Source: Eopsaltria australis (Eukaryota; Chordata; Aves; Passeriformes; Petroicidae). From it: 64,000 nt of DNA. Each line of letters opens with the position of its first letter. Within the stretch, counting starts at the first letter, position 1. The stretch is from assembly GCA_034509425.1 (NCBI GenBank), contig JAVTVJ010000230.1, positions 901,001 to 965,000 on the forward strand, in the 5' to 3' direction. Made by a program: the position numbers and the translations under genes. Under the pieces are notes generated by a model. That model was given only the letters and a program-made list of their open reading frames with translations, made no database searches and was not told where the DNA came from. Shown piece by piece: positions 10,086 through 22,150 of this stretch.

Positions 10086-13000
10086 GTGTCACTTGGAACT
10101 GAAGAATTAAACTTTTATCCAAACCAGATTCTGCACTTTCACCTCTTTTTATTCCTTGAGTAGTTCCAATTTATTTTACTTAAATGACATTGGATTACCT
10201 AACATGGAGAGGAGCAGTACCTTAACCTAAAACAGTTGCCAGATCTTTAGTTCTGGAATGAAGTGTTGCAGTGGGTTAACATTTATAGAAACCATTACAT
10301 TTATATTTCATCTGATACTGGTCTCAGTGTAAAGAACTCATAAGGTTACAACTTAGATAGGATAAAAACCCAGAAAAACACAGGAAATTAATTTTAAATC
10401 TGAAGAATAAATACACCCTTTTTTTAGAGTTTACTTTTGCAATGTTACGCTCTCAAAATATATATATCACACAAGGCAATCATAATTCAAGTGAAATAGC
10501 ATAAAGACACTGTCATGTAAATTTTCAGGCATACTTATGTGTCTATATGTGTTCATCCAGGGGAAGATCACTGCAACTAGTTTTCCCCTGCCTTCTGCTA
10601 AACATGCTCTTTTTTGAGCAATAATGCTCCTGTCTGAGTGTAGGGAGAGGTAGTTGAACCTAATAATCAACTTCGTAAACTCACTGTTTTTCCTTAAAAC
10701 TACAAGTCGGAGACCTTGAAATAAAAAGAAACCTCTTTTGGCAGATGGTCTTTTTAAGTAGCTGCAGCAAGATACATATAATGCTGCTTGGCATGGTTGT
10801 TTAACACATTAGGGTGCTCACAGGTATAGCCTTTTGCTCTCATGAATAATTTTAAGCATTTAAGTTCAATTTTAAGCATCACTGCTTGGGATAGGTAATT
10901 GTAATCACAGTGGAAAGCAAGTTTCTGGGTGCTGATGCTCAAACTGTGTGTGTATGTAAGCAGTGAAGAGAAAGAGGATGCTTGTTGTGATGATAGCTTA
11001 AGGGAGGGTACCAGAAAGCCCTTTTGCTTTTGAGCATACATGATGGTACACGTATCACAGACTGGCAGGTTTCACTGGGGAAAAGCCTTTTGGGCTGTTA
11101 CTGCTTTGATGTGCACACCTGCAGATGGTTCAGAAAGACTTTGTACCTGTCTCACACCTGAGGCAGTAAAGGAATCACCAGCTGACATAGGGCAGGCAGA
11201 TGCAGGGACACATCTATGGCCAGTGCAGCGCCAGGCTGGTGATGTAAAGAACGCACCTTTGACTCTGTAGGAGTTGTACTGGACGTGAAGATATCTATCT
11301 ACAGGCCCTTCCCCCAATCTAAGACACACAAAGCTACCAAATTGTGGTGAATAGCAACTTTTACATTTACAATCACATTCCAGGAGTGTTAGCTGTAGTC
11401 ATGTATCATTCTTCCATTAGCCTGCATCTTTGTTAGATCCTAAATGAGAAAATAAAACTGAAAGGGTGGGGAGAAAAGACAAAGCAGACATAAAGCTTGC
11501 TTTGCAGCATTTAGACACAAAGTTATCTACATTATCCATGATTGAAACAGACAATCTTTAGCTGAGTATTTCTTAAATTTACCAGAAGGATGAGCTGGAC
11601 TCTTGAGGTAAGTGCTCTTTGAAGCTAATGTGCTACTGTACAAAGAAAGCTTTTTTTCCCTTTGAAAAGATAAAGCTAATATTGTGGCAGCACAGGCTAC
11701 AATGCTGTCACTGAAACGGAGGTCAAAGCTGAAGGTTCTTTACTATCAGAAAGCTAAATAGAGGTATCTTAATTTTTTTTTTATTATTATTATTACTATT
11801 CAAACAAAAATTCTGTTCTAGCATCCTAAGATACTACACATGACGGTCTCTGGATAGGAAATCACTCATCTGTCCAATTTCTATTATTCAATATTGCTTT
11901 AAAAAAATCAGAGAAGGAAGAAGAAAAAACTTTGGGCATCCTCAGGTCAAGGCGATTTTTAAAAAGGTTAAAAGCTGTTCAGAAGGGTTACAGTATCCAT
12001 AAAGGCAAATGAGATTATATTTAAAGACTGATGGAGAAAAAGCAATAATTGAGATAAAACGCTACTGTCTCGAAAAGGTTTAGACTGAGGAAATGCTGAT
12101 ATTAAAGCAAAGAAATTGAAAGACTTACAGATCAGCCATCACATCAAAGACGGCAGAGAATTTAATTAAATTTGCAACAATTATGTTTACTTTTAATGTT
12201 TACTAGTTTCTTCCATCATTGTTCAGTTATATATTTTTGTAATAACTTGGGGAATATTGTGATTGTGTGTCTCCAACCACCAGCTGTCAACTGTTGACCT
12301 CTCTGTTCCATGCATCTGTAATGTTACAAGCCTTTGTCCTGGAAAGAGTTATGCTGTTTGAATCAAATACATTGTGAAGTTACAAAACCCATAATGTGAT
12401 ATGGATAATGATTGCCTGGACACACTTATAAAATATATTTTAGAGCCCCCCAGGGGACAAAGATTGGGGAAAAAAAATCACAAACATTACTCTTTGCTGT
12501 TTGCTATTAATTGAATGAGTAATCATTACATGAGATGAGTGTTGAATGTGAAGCCTGCTGTAAAGGTATATGGTAAATAAAATGCACAGAAGTCCAAAAC
12601 CACAAAAAAAATGGGTCAAAACATCACTGAGGCCCTGAAATTCAAGCCATAAAAGCACTCTGAGTGCTGACCTAGGCACAGAATCTCTGTTTAGCCGACA
12701 TAATTTTGGTATTGCAACCTATTGAGAAATTAGAATTTGTATTTCAAACTGCCCTTTTCTCTGCTGTGACTTTTACCCAAGATTTACTAAGTCTCAGAGG
12801 CTGTAGTAATTATTGCTAAAGGGAGTCATGATAGGGAATTGTTTCATACCCAGCCAAAAAATTACAGGAAAGAGATGTATTTCTGTCTTCTGTCTGTGAC
12901 TCAGGAGCTTTGTCAAGTGTTGGGACACCTATGGATTCTTGACAGATCAAACCAGTTTCTTAAAAACTAGGGGAAATGACAAGCAGATTGTCTAGAACAG

Positions 13001-14519
13001 AATGTCCAAGCAGTGACTGAGAGCCCAGCTGAAAGTGATTCAAGGCTTGATGTAGGGCTAAAAGCTGTTTGCCCCTCTCGCTCCTCACAGTTCCATGGCT
13101 GGTCATTGCCAGTAGCACAACCTGCCACAAAGGCTGCTGCGTAAGAAGCAAGGCAGCAAAACCAGCCTGGGAACACACAGGTTAGAAAAAATTCAGAGAA
13201 GTCATCATGTAAAATGTCCAGTGGTCTGCAAGGTGTTTGTGAAGGGTTATCATGAAGAGGTTTCTGGCTATTGGAGTAATTTGATGAAAAGACATCTATG
13301 CCATGAATTCCACACCTGTGCTGGAAAAAATGTTTGCACATTTCTTTTTATTTTATTTGTATGTTTTTGAGCTTGGCTTCTCTCTGTTACCCTTTGTGAA
13401 GTTGTTCAAGAGCTTGGCTGAAGGAAATTTCTTTTATATTAAAAAAAAAGTTGTTAAAATGACTTTCCAATCTTGCATGCTTTGTTTTATTTCAGCCTCT
13501 GGGGTTTTCAAACAGGTAAGTTACCATCTACCAAAATCATAAGGAAATAAAAATGATATAGAAAAAGAGCTATGAAACATGTTTCAAACAGAAGGGACAA
13601 ACTAAGAAAGCATTGCACAGGTCTGTAAATTATTATTTTAATTTGGGACCCATGACAACCTTGACAATGCCCCTTTAGGTCTCTCTCTATTGTCTCTATT
13701 TATATCATGCCATTTTTATTTACTGTTCATCTAGCAAATGAAGTCTGTCCCCAGCACTCAGAGTGCCAGGCTACAGAATTGCTGTAAGTCTCCCTGGAGC
13801 GGTGTTCAGCCACGGGTAAACTAGTCCTGCAATGAGATGCTTCCTATTCTCCCTCGAAGGTACAAAATGAAGAAACTCATTGCTTATGCTGCAATTTTGA
13901 TAACCTAACTGGCAGAACAGTTATTCAAATTTTAAGCTTCTAAATGCAGCAAGATCAACCTGGCCATCCACATAAATAATTTTGACATGATAAGTATGCG
14001 AGTGCGATGATAACTGATAAGTGAAGCAATTACCTTGCTTTTTTGGATTATATTAAATGAAGATTCTGATAGAGTAATGAAAAGAGACAAAGCAGACAAA
14101 AAGGCGGCTGTAGAGCTTTTGGGCACTCTGTTATCTCTATTATACCATATTGAAATAGAGAAGCTATCACCAATCATGCTTCCTATGTAACTTCTAGCTT
14201 CCAACAGTGAACAATGAATAAATTGTCACAAGACAGTAACTGATAAATTGGGATTGGCAGTGCTTTTTAAAAGTGTAAATAAACTTATCAGCCCCCTCAC
14301 CCTCCCTGAAAGGCAGTACAGTTTGAAGAGGATTTTTTATTTTGGTATGTTGTAGCTTGCAAGGTCTCCTTTCATTTACCCACCTCAATTGTCCTTTGTT
14401 TAGCCATCCGTTTTAAGCAGCCACTTCAGCATAAGAGTTTACTCCAGCACTTGCATTCTTTTTGTGGTGCTCTACAGAACACTTTGCTTTTGTCCCTATG
14501 TGTTTTTACTTTGGCTGTT
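10086..14519. other. Non-coding stretch, no gene recognised
   Basis: Mostly AT-rich sequence with no assignable frame. It contains a (TTA)n-like low-complexity run at 11773-11800 and a 13-bp palindrome, GTCAACTGTTGAC, at 12286-12298. The part at 11560-11760 is complex and repeat-free and may be conserved, but nothing decides it. A GC-richer segment lies at 11040-11330, with overlapping plus and minus frames that look accidental. Confidence 0.6.
11773..11800. repeat. T-rich run grading into (TTA)n
   Basis: A T run followed by four TTA-type units and TTACTATT. Simple low-complexity sequence, likely variable in length. Confidence 0.85.
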
Positions 14520-14640
14520 ATCCACATCTCCTAATTCCTGTCATTCCAATTAGAAGCTGCTCTAATTATATGATTTTATGCTGGCTTTTATTGCATGCAG
14601 AGGCATACAAAGATATAAATAGCACCTCCAAGCAAAGGTG
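14520..14640. promoter_or_regulatory. Possible homeodomain-rich regulatory block
   Basis: Two TCTAATTA- or CCAATTAG-type cores lie 20 bp apart (near 14547 and 14560-14568), followed by GCATGCAGAGGC and an AT-rich stretch. The short frame at 14462-14659 spans it but shows no domain. Enhancer-like texture only; low confidence. Confidence 0.22.
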
Positions 14641-15694
14641 CCCAGATCTCAGTTTCTAAGAACAACTTTGCAGACATTGAGTACCTCATAGATTAATTAG
14701 AGTTCTCAGGAAATGTGTTATTTTTTTCCAAAGACCAATCCCATTTTTTTCTCTGAGAAGAGATTTTGCTACTCATTTTAGCAGGATCTGGCCCAGCATT
14801 CTTTTTGGTGGGGGATCATATGCTGAAACTGATATTTGTACATTGCATCCTTTCAAGACAAGGCACAAATGGAGGGGGAATGTCATTCCCTTGTTAAAAT
14901 TAATTAAGTAACCTAACACCGTACATCTGGGGAGAGGACAGAAGGGGAAGGGAAGTTCTCCTTGTTCTCTGTTTACCATTTAAGCCCTGCTGCATGCTGC
15001 AATAGCATCACAGTGCTGTTAGTAAGGCCCCCTGTGCTCTGCTGGTCCTAAAAGCAGAGTTCCTGCTTTGTGAGGTTCATGCTTTAGGATGACCACATCG
15101 TATCCCTGGTTAGAAACTTAGCACTTTTTTTTAACTTCTTCAATTTGTCATACCTACATTGGACAAGCCAGGGAGATGTTGCTGGAAATATGCTGGGTTT
15201 TTAGAAACTCAGTACAGCATCAGAAACAGTTGAGAATTCCAGAATGGGAAATGGACACAACTTCCTTCCCTGATGTCAGGAACAATGGAGGGCATCTGAA
15301 AATCAGCAACCTCTGACAACAAGCATCTGTCACCCTCTGTCTTCTCACCCTGATATCTACAGCTGAAAATCTCTGATAATGAAGGCTAAGCATACTGCCA
15401 AACTATAGTCCCCACTGAGTGGCTCTGCATTGCAATTATAGACTTCAGGATTAATGCTCCACAAAGGTGTATTGTTCTTGTACACTGTTTACTTATTAAG
15501 AAAAGTTTTTTGGTTTAGAAGTCCACCTGTGAAAATCAGGCAGATCACAAACTAAATTTTACTTAATGAAAATAAAAGCCTGCTTATATTACCATTTTAT
15601 AGGAGTAGGTGGATTATGTGGTAAATTCTGTGACTGCAGAACTGCATTGAAAGAATCCCAACTTTGACTACTGCCTATTGTTCCACAGGATCAG

Positions 15695-15750
15695 TTGCTG
15701 AGATCCATCTCCCATTGAAGTCAATGTCAGACTTCACACTTAATTCAATG
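15695..15750 (+). repeat. Possible remnant of an ancient amniote repeat
   Basis: The phrase ATCTCCCATTGAAGTCAATG (15705-15724) is a word I associate with old, highly dispersed repeats in turtles, crocodilians and birds. The match is short and no boundaries can be drawn. Family unknown; it may be chance. Confidence 0.35.
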
Positions 15751-16193
15751 TTTCTGCTACTTATTTCAAAAGAAAGCATTGTAATTTACTTGGGACTATC
15801 CAGGCACACATACATCTTGCATATATGCAAACATATTTTTTGTTCTTCTTATCCCAAATATCAGTTTCCACCCACAATGTTTCTTTACCTACATGCTCAG
15901 TCTGCATTAAATTAGCAAAAACTTTTGTTGACAGTGGCTTTTCCCAAAAATTAAAGTTTGGGAAAGTATGAAAATGTATTATCAGCTCTTGGGGTGTTAA
16001 AAGAGAATGCAATTTGGCTGGGGAGAGACCATCAATCAGTATAAACTGAGGCAGTCCTGTCTTCCCCCAAGATCCTGGCTGTATGTCCCCTCCTCTCTGT
16101 CTCACTGATGCTGGCCCCAGTGCTCGCCTGACCAGGCTTTGGCCTGCTCAGGGAACTGACCTGGCTGGAAAGAAATCTTTCCTTTGGGCTGCA

Positions 16194-16234
16194 CTGGTTT
16201 CCAGCAGGAGCTCGTGTGCTGGTTTCCAGCAGGA
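16194..16234. repeat. Two-copy 25-bp tandem repeat
   Basis: The 16-mer CTGGTTTCCAGCAGGA occurs at 16194-16209 and 16219-16234, a 25-bp period. It lies in a GC-richer patch. Only two copies; probably a local duplication. Confidence 0.8.
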
Positions 16235-17879
16235 TGTGTCTCAGCTGTGCAGCCACAGGAGCTGCAGCACCCAGGGAGGCGGCTGGGAGGGAACACCCCT
16301 TTTGACATCTGCCTGCTGGTTCCATGACTTGACTGACGCCTCAGATCAGACCACACTTAGGATCATGGCCTCTGAGAGAACTGTGCTTTGAGGAAGTAGA
16401 ATGCATTGAGGATGGAATATGCCTAAAGAGGGGACAAGAGGAATAATTGCCTCATTCTCCATCAAAACTGTAGTGAACCTATCAGTTTCTGTACTGTATC
16501 TCATGGCTGAGGCGCTTTGCACAGACTGTGTGAATATTCTCCTGAGGTTCATCGTGCTGACTGACCGCTGGTTGTGCTACAATCACACCCCAACACTGCA
16601 CTACATCAGCCACCAGGATCAGGCAGAGTGAGGAATGGTGAGGGTCACCACTCTTCCCCAGCTGTCCCGTGCAATTTACAGGCTATCTCCTGGCAGTTGC
16701 CCAGAGCACCAGTGACACACAACCAGTAGTGGACCCAAGAATGACAGCAAATGTAAAAATGACACATTTCAAATTCAATTTACTGGAACCAATTTTTAAT
16801 CAGGTAAAGAGTCTGTATGGGTTGCATCAGTAGAATCAGGCTTATTTCAGTATCCATTTCAAAAGCACTCCTATGACTTAGAATTTTGAAGTCTCAAACA
16901 TAAGAGTATTAGGAGCATAAATATCTTTTGTTTTCAAAGAATCCAGACCCCAGTGTCACTGAGGTGCTTTAAAAAGTCTGCATTTTGCCCTTGAGAAATT
17001 GTATTTCTCCAATCTACTTTCTACTGACATGGAAAAGACAGAATTATTCAGCTAAGAGAGTGGATTCCTACACAAAAGATTACATGATTTGCTAGATCGT
17101 GTTCTTTATGATCATTGATAAAATCAAGGAAAAAGACTAACTGCCTCTTCTTGTCAGGAACTGTGGAATGCAGAGGACAGGCTGATAGAAGAGGGTGTAG
17201 GTGGTTTGCAAAGCACCAGATTAGATCAACTTCTTGTCACCTAACACAAGTGCAACGTTTCCCTTTCGTCTTCACTTTTAGCCTTTTTGGCCTACAAAAG
17301 ATAAGACAGTACACCAATTGCCTGGATATGAGTTGTGTTTCTGAATGGTGGTATAGAAGCTGGAAAAAAAATTTCTTTGTGTATGCAGATTTGTCCTGGG
17401 ATGCTTTCCCAGTGTTGGAAACTTCCTTTCAGGCATATATTGCAGAGGGCCAAGAAGAAAAACACATATACATGTTCTTCTGGGGTAGGAATCCCCAAAG
17501 AATATGGGTTTTCATGACCACTTATAAAAGTGTTGTTGATACCCTATTGTCTCACACTTATCTGAATCTCATGTAGTCACCCATTCACACAGGGATGTTT
17601 TTCCCTCTATGTTACGCAGGTCTGAGCTGCTCAGGCTTGCTAGAATTTCCTGCTCTCTGAGATTATTACTTTCCATGAAGAATGTTCATGCTTTTTAACA
17701 TCCCTTGTCCTCCTCAAAAGTATCCCAGATGCAGCAGTATGCCAAGTCCCGCAGAGCAGAACACAAAGGAAGACCTCAGAGCTATGTGGGTGAAGATGCA
17801 CATTCAAGGATGTGACTTGCAGAACAGCTGGCTGTTGAGATAATATTCTTCCATTGCTTTGCACAATTTGGAAAATTGA

Positions 17880-18120
17880 TACATGACTTTAGCCCTGTAG
17901 TAATAATCAGATATGTACAGCGAGATATTTGGTTATTGATCTACTCCTAATCAAGAATCAAACAACCTTATCTTATGACAAAGTATAATTAACTATTTTG
18001 TTAATTACTATAATTATCCTCCCCACATTTATTTTGACAGCAGTGTCAGTAGTGGAAAACTATTTCCTTAAATTGCTGTTGCCTATTATGAATTACAAAT
18101 TCATACAATTTTGACAAATT
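17880..18120. promoter_or_regulatory. Possible homeodomain-rich regulatory block
   Basis: A dense run of TAAT cores. TGATCTACTCCTAATCAAG lies near 17938. The perfect inverted pair TAATTAAC (17986-17993) and GTTAATTA (18000-18007) is separated by six bases, and ATAATTATCC follows directly. The block is repeat-free and non-coding. Paired TAATTA sites are typical binding targets of homeodomain dimers; function here is inferred only. Confidence 0.33.
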
Positions 18121-18329
18121 ATTTTATTCTCATCTTAGCAGAGTGTTTTGCAACAGACAACTTTTCATTAAAAAAAAAGAGCATCTGCTTAAAAACCAGG
18201 CTAACAAGGTCACACACAGATTAGCTATACTGGAGCTAAGAAAAACTGTATTTGACCAAATCCAAGATTCTTTTGTCTTTCCTCTACTGTGTAAGTTTCT
18301 TTGGATAACTAGAGGACATTATAAGGTGT
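18121..18329. other. Short non-coding stretch
   Basis: No recognisable feature apart from an A-rich run near 18170. The plus frame at 18143-18406 runs on into the purine tract and ends in a low-complexity lysine and glutamate tail, which shows that it is not a gene. Confidence 0.6.
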
Positions 18330-18401
18330 GGGAAAAAAAGAAGAAGGGGAAGAAGAATAGGGAGGAAAAGGAAGAAGAGGAGGAGAAGGAAGAAGAGAAA
18401 A
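18330..18401. repeat. Purine tract, 72 nt
   Basis: 71 of 72 bases on the plus strand are A or G; the only exception is T at 18358. The units are mixed GAA, GGA and GAGGA. Such tracts can form triplex (H-DNA) structures and often vary in length. Frames on both strands through it (Lys/Glu-rich plus, Pro/Ser/Phe-rich minus) are composition artefacts. Confidence 0.9.
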
Positions 18402-21400
18402 TCTGAATGGTTTATAATAGTAGTTACCCAGAGGTAGCCAATGGACTAAATGTGACCTGTGAAATTGTACAATTTGTTTTGCCCATTGAAAATGATCCCC
18501 TTTATCTCTCAACTGTGTGATGAGGAGAGGGAAAACACACAGAGGCAGCACAGATACACTGGTCACACTCAGAGACTCAGAACTGCTTTTAATTTTACCA
18601 TATCCCAAATAGGTGACTTGGAAACAAGAGATGGTTGTGGCCAGAAATCTCTGAAAACACAGGTATTCAAGTGGGAGCTCTTATGCTTTTAAAGCTGGAA
18701 TCAGACCATCAGCCCTGTGCTTCATTTAGCAACTTCTATTCTTAACTAAAATACTTTTTGAGCCAGCTGCTTCAGCACTGCAATTCCTTCTTCTGGCCCA
18801 GCAGAACTCAGCCTCTGGGGAGGACTGATAGAGCTTTTAATACAGTGCATTGTCCAAGAAAAACTGAGGTTCTCTTGTTGGGACAAGGTCTACCAAACAG
18901 CAAAGAAAACATGTGGCACTAATAGAAAAATCGCTTTCATTAAGACGGGCCTGTATTTTCTGTGGGTTTCATCTTCCACTAGGAAAAGGTGGGAGTAGAG
19001 AATAAAAGGGGCTGAACCACATCTGAGCCTAGCATGCTCACCCAACTGCCTCTGCGATTTGCACTTGCAGAGTCTGATTGCTCCAGAGTAAAATTTTTTG
19101 TTTCTTGTCTGTAAATAAATTTCTGAGGTGTCAGAATCATATTTTGAAATGACAGAATGGGTGAGGAAACCTGGACCACTAAAAGGTTTTGTCCAATACA
19201 CCCCCTTTGTGGAATGGCAGTGACAGAGTTAACTGAGTTGGCACCACTGCCGTGGTGGAGTAACACAGTTGTGTTTTCTGAGTGTCAGTGACTAACATGG
19301 TCAGCATCTGGTGCCAATACTGAGCATTCAGTTAACCTCCTAGTTTGCTTGTAGCAAAAGTAATTTACTCAGTACACAGACATCTACTCCAGTCTAATCT
19401 TTTTGACAAGAGATTACAAAGGGGTGGCAGGCTGAAGTGGCATAAAATTCCAAATACCATATCTATTTTTACTCATTGACAATACAGAATATCCATGGGA
19501 CAAGGATTAGTAAACAGAGAAATATATTCTTTCTTAAAAGACAGCTTTTCTCCCTGGTTTAAAATTACAGTAGAGCAGATAAAAGTTCATCACTGTGCCA
19601 TCCCAGGGAAGCATATTCGCAGTATGGACTTACAGGAGCTGGATTTCAGAATTATGCAAACCCACATGAAAGTGAATGTGGTGTTCATATGTAGAGCTAT
19701 TTAATACTGGGCGTACTTGCTTGATTTCAGAACTAGAAACAAAAAAACCCAGAGCATGAGACATACAACTAACCACAAAAGGACCAGGGAGCTCAATTTT
19801 ACTGAAGTACTGATGTGGCTTGTAATACCTGGTACGCTTCTAGAGTCACATGGCAAGATAACAAGTTCAGCTGTTAGTATAAAGAATGATATTTCTGGCC
19901 TTTATTATGGAGGAAAGTTTGAAAAAAATCACAGTATACAGGCACAGTGTGTATACTGATTGTATACACATTGTATACAATCACTAAAGAGATAAGAAGA
20001 GCCAAAACACACTTACTACAAAACCTCATGATTTAGCATAGTGTCATAATTTTTAGCACTTCTCAATCTTAGGTTTTAATTGCATGCAGTTGGCAAAATA
20101 ACACCATCATAACTAAGCAAGAGCTTAATGAATGAATCTAGATGCATTAACCGGACGTGGAATGTAATACCAATAAATACTAAATGAGAAATGAAATTAA
20201 AATAATGAATAAATTTGGAGAAAAATGATAACATCAGAAATCTATCATTAATAGAGACAGAGGGAAAGGCCTATTTCTTAGTTACTCACTTCCTTTACAG
20301 CTAGCAGAAATCTACCATTGATGTTTATTAGAACAGCATCAGGCCAGCAATTAGCAATCAAAAACCCTTTACCTTAATATATTTATATACCAATAATTAT
20401 TGATAATTTACTTGGGTTAAAATAATCACTGGCACTTGGGATATTCTTTTGCAAGAGGAAATACACATGAAGAGAAGTTTAAAGAAAATCCATTAACTAA
20501 AATATTTGGGATCATCAGTGGGCTGACAAGTAACCACCAATTCCCCAACATCCATAAAGCCTTTCTGTGCATTTTACAATTTTATCCAAAAAATATAATT
20601 GCCACCAATAGAGGAGCCACAAAATACCAGTATAGACAAGGGACATGGAATGCAACCTGGACCAGACAACAGTCATGGGGGTTCCACCTGCTCTAATTCT
20701 GTCAGCTCTCCAAACTCATTGGCATTTTTGCTTTACTCTTCCTTTTTTTCTTGGACACCAAAGAGAATATTCCAGGCCTTAATTGTACTTCCAGAACCTA
20801 AATGCCAACAATATCAAGACATAGACTCCCTGTTAGTGTCTGACCTGCATGTTCTACCATCCCCAGGGCTGGCAGATGTTGATGCCTGATTCATCACCCA
20901 GCAACAATCAAGAGCATTTCAGGGTACTTGTGATTTTCTACTTCTCTGGGGAAGTTCTTGTGGCTTCTTTGAATTCCCACAGGGATACTTAATCACCCTT
21001 TTCATTCCAGTCCCAGTTCCAGTTTCAGTCAGGCACAGTGTTTGATGAGAGGCACCACCTCTGCAGGCAGGTGCCTTGAGGTGCCACCACTGACTCTGGG
21101 GTGCCAGATGTGTCACCAGGCAGCTGAGCTGCTGTGATGCGGTCAGTCTCTGTCATGAGGAGGATTTCTCATTTCCACCAGTGCCTTATGAGTGACACTT
21201 TCCAACTTTTGCAGTCAACCTAACTGTCTCCATATTTTTATCAACAGACTGTTCCCTTTATCTCCTTTACTTGCCCTTTTCACATTTTTAAAAACAATTT
21301 TTCTTTATTGGTCATATGATTCATAAAGTTATTCTCTTGATAAGTATAAAAGGTCTTTCTTTCTTGCCAGTGCAGTGTGTACTTCTGCAGCTCCCCATTA

Positions 21401-21649
21401 CCATGGCTTCCACTAAAAACTATCATCTTTAAAGGTCACTTGTTTCCTTACACATGCAGTCAAGCCCAACAACAATTTAATGACACCTGAACAAGCTTGT
21501 ATTAAAATTACCCACAGTGCGATCATAAATAATTATTAAGAAAAAGAAGAAGAAAGCAAACACATTTCCTTTCGAGAAACTAACACCAAAGATATTAGTT
21601 AAAATGTTAAAGTATATTAACCAATTACATAAAACCCTTTCATATTGCC
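18402..21649. other. Non-coding stretch, no gene recognised
   Basis: No assignable frame. It contains the GTATAC hairpin region at 19934-19982. A GC-richer segment at 20900-21150 has a CAG/CAGT-rich texture (CCCAGTTCCAGTTTCAGTC near 21012). The frames at 18890-19266 (minus) and 20436-20889 (plus) overlap each other and look accidental. Confidence 0.6.
19934..19982. repeat. GTATAC cluster with perfect hairpin
   Basis: The hexamer GTATAC occurs four times within about 50 bp. The last two sit in a perfect inverted repeat: GATTGTATAC at 19958-19967, a five-base spacer, then GTATACAATC at 19973-19982. A 10-bp stem with a short loop could form a cruciform. Role unknown. Confidence 0.8.
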
Positions 21650-22150
21650 TTGCTTCATTTCAAACATGGCACGGGCTATTTTGTCTGTGAACTCAAGTGG
21701 AACAAAAAGCTGCAGAATGCAATTTGTGTCAGGGGCCGGGCTGCAGAGGGACAACTAATTCTAATTAGTGCAAATTCCCCACAGGCCAGTCAGAGGCCTC
21801 GTGCAGAAGCTGCCGCCGCCGCTGAGCTCCTCTGCCTGCAACAGGTGGGTCGGGGCGCCCGCCATGGCCCGGCGACAGCTGAGGGCAGCCTTTGCTGGAC
21901 ACCCCTAATTAATGGCCTGCACGTCCAGCCTTTGAATGTGATATCTTTTAATACAGGTCTGAACTAAGGAAGATTGGCTCTTCTAATTGGTTCAAATTAA
22001 ACCGGTGGCAGACTTTGCTAAGTAATGGTCGGGCTGCAATGCCCATCTCATTTCAGCTTAAAGCTCTGCCAATCAGTGCAAAAAGGGTAGGGCTGGAAAA
22101 AGAAATTACTGGGGGGAAAAGTCTTGGCCATCTGATAACACTGGTATTCT
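21650..22150. promoter_or_regulatory. CpG-richer regulatory-like block
   Basis: This block stands out from its AT-rich surroundings. CpG dinucleotides cluster at 21735-21880, including a GCCGCCGCCGC run near 21808. The flanks carry homeodomain cores: CTAATTAG at 21761-21768, TAATTA at 21906-21911 and TAATTG near 21984. CCAAT-type sites, read as ATTGG, lie at about 21973 and 21986, with CCAAT near 22069. A TGCAAAT-like word (GTGCAAATT) sits at about 21769. The plus frame at 21650-21967 has a GC-driven alanine-rich middle and no domain. A splice-donor-like CAG|GTGGGT lies near 21842, so a small non-coding exon or an unannotated promoter is possible. A deeply conserved enhancer is the alternative I favour. 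Function is inferred. Confidence 0.4.

Larger units (their letters stand above)
14641..17879. other. Non-coding stretch, no gene recognised
   Basis: The longest frame here (17115-17576, 153 codons, plus) has no recognisable domain, and its composition is that of its surroundings. A GC-richer patch at 16060-16360 carries long frames on both strands, which signals base composition and not coding. An old-repeat-like phrase lies at 15700-15724. Confidence 0.6.

Noticed and set aside
17115..17576. 153-codon plus frame
   Set aside because: No domain, composition like the surroundings, and other frames are open over the same bases (17292-17498 minus, 17335-17517 plus).
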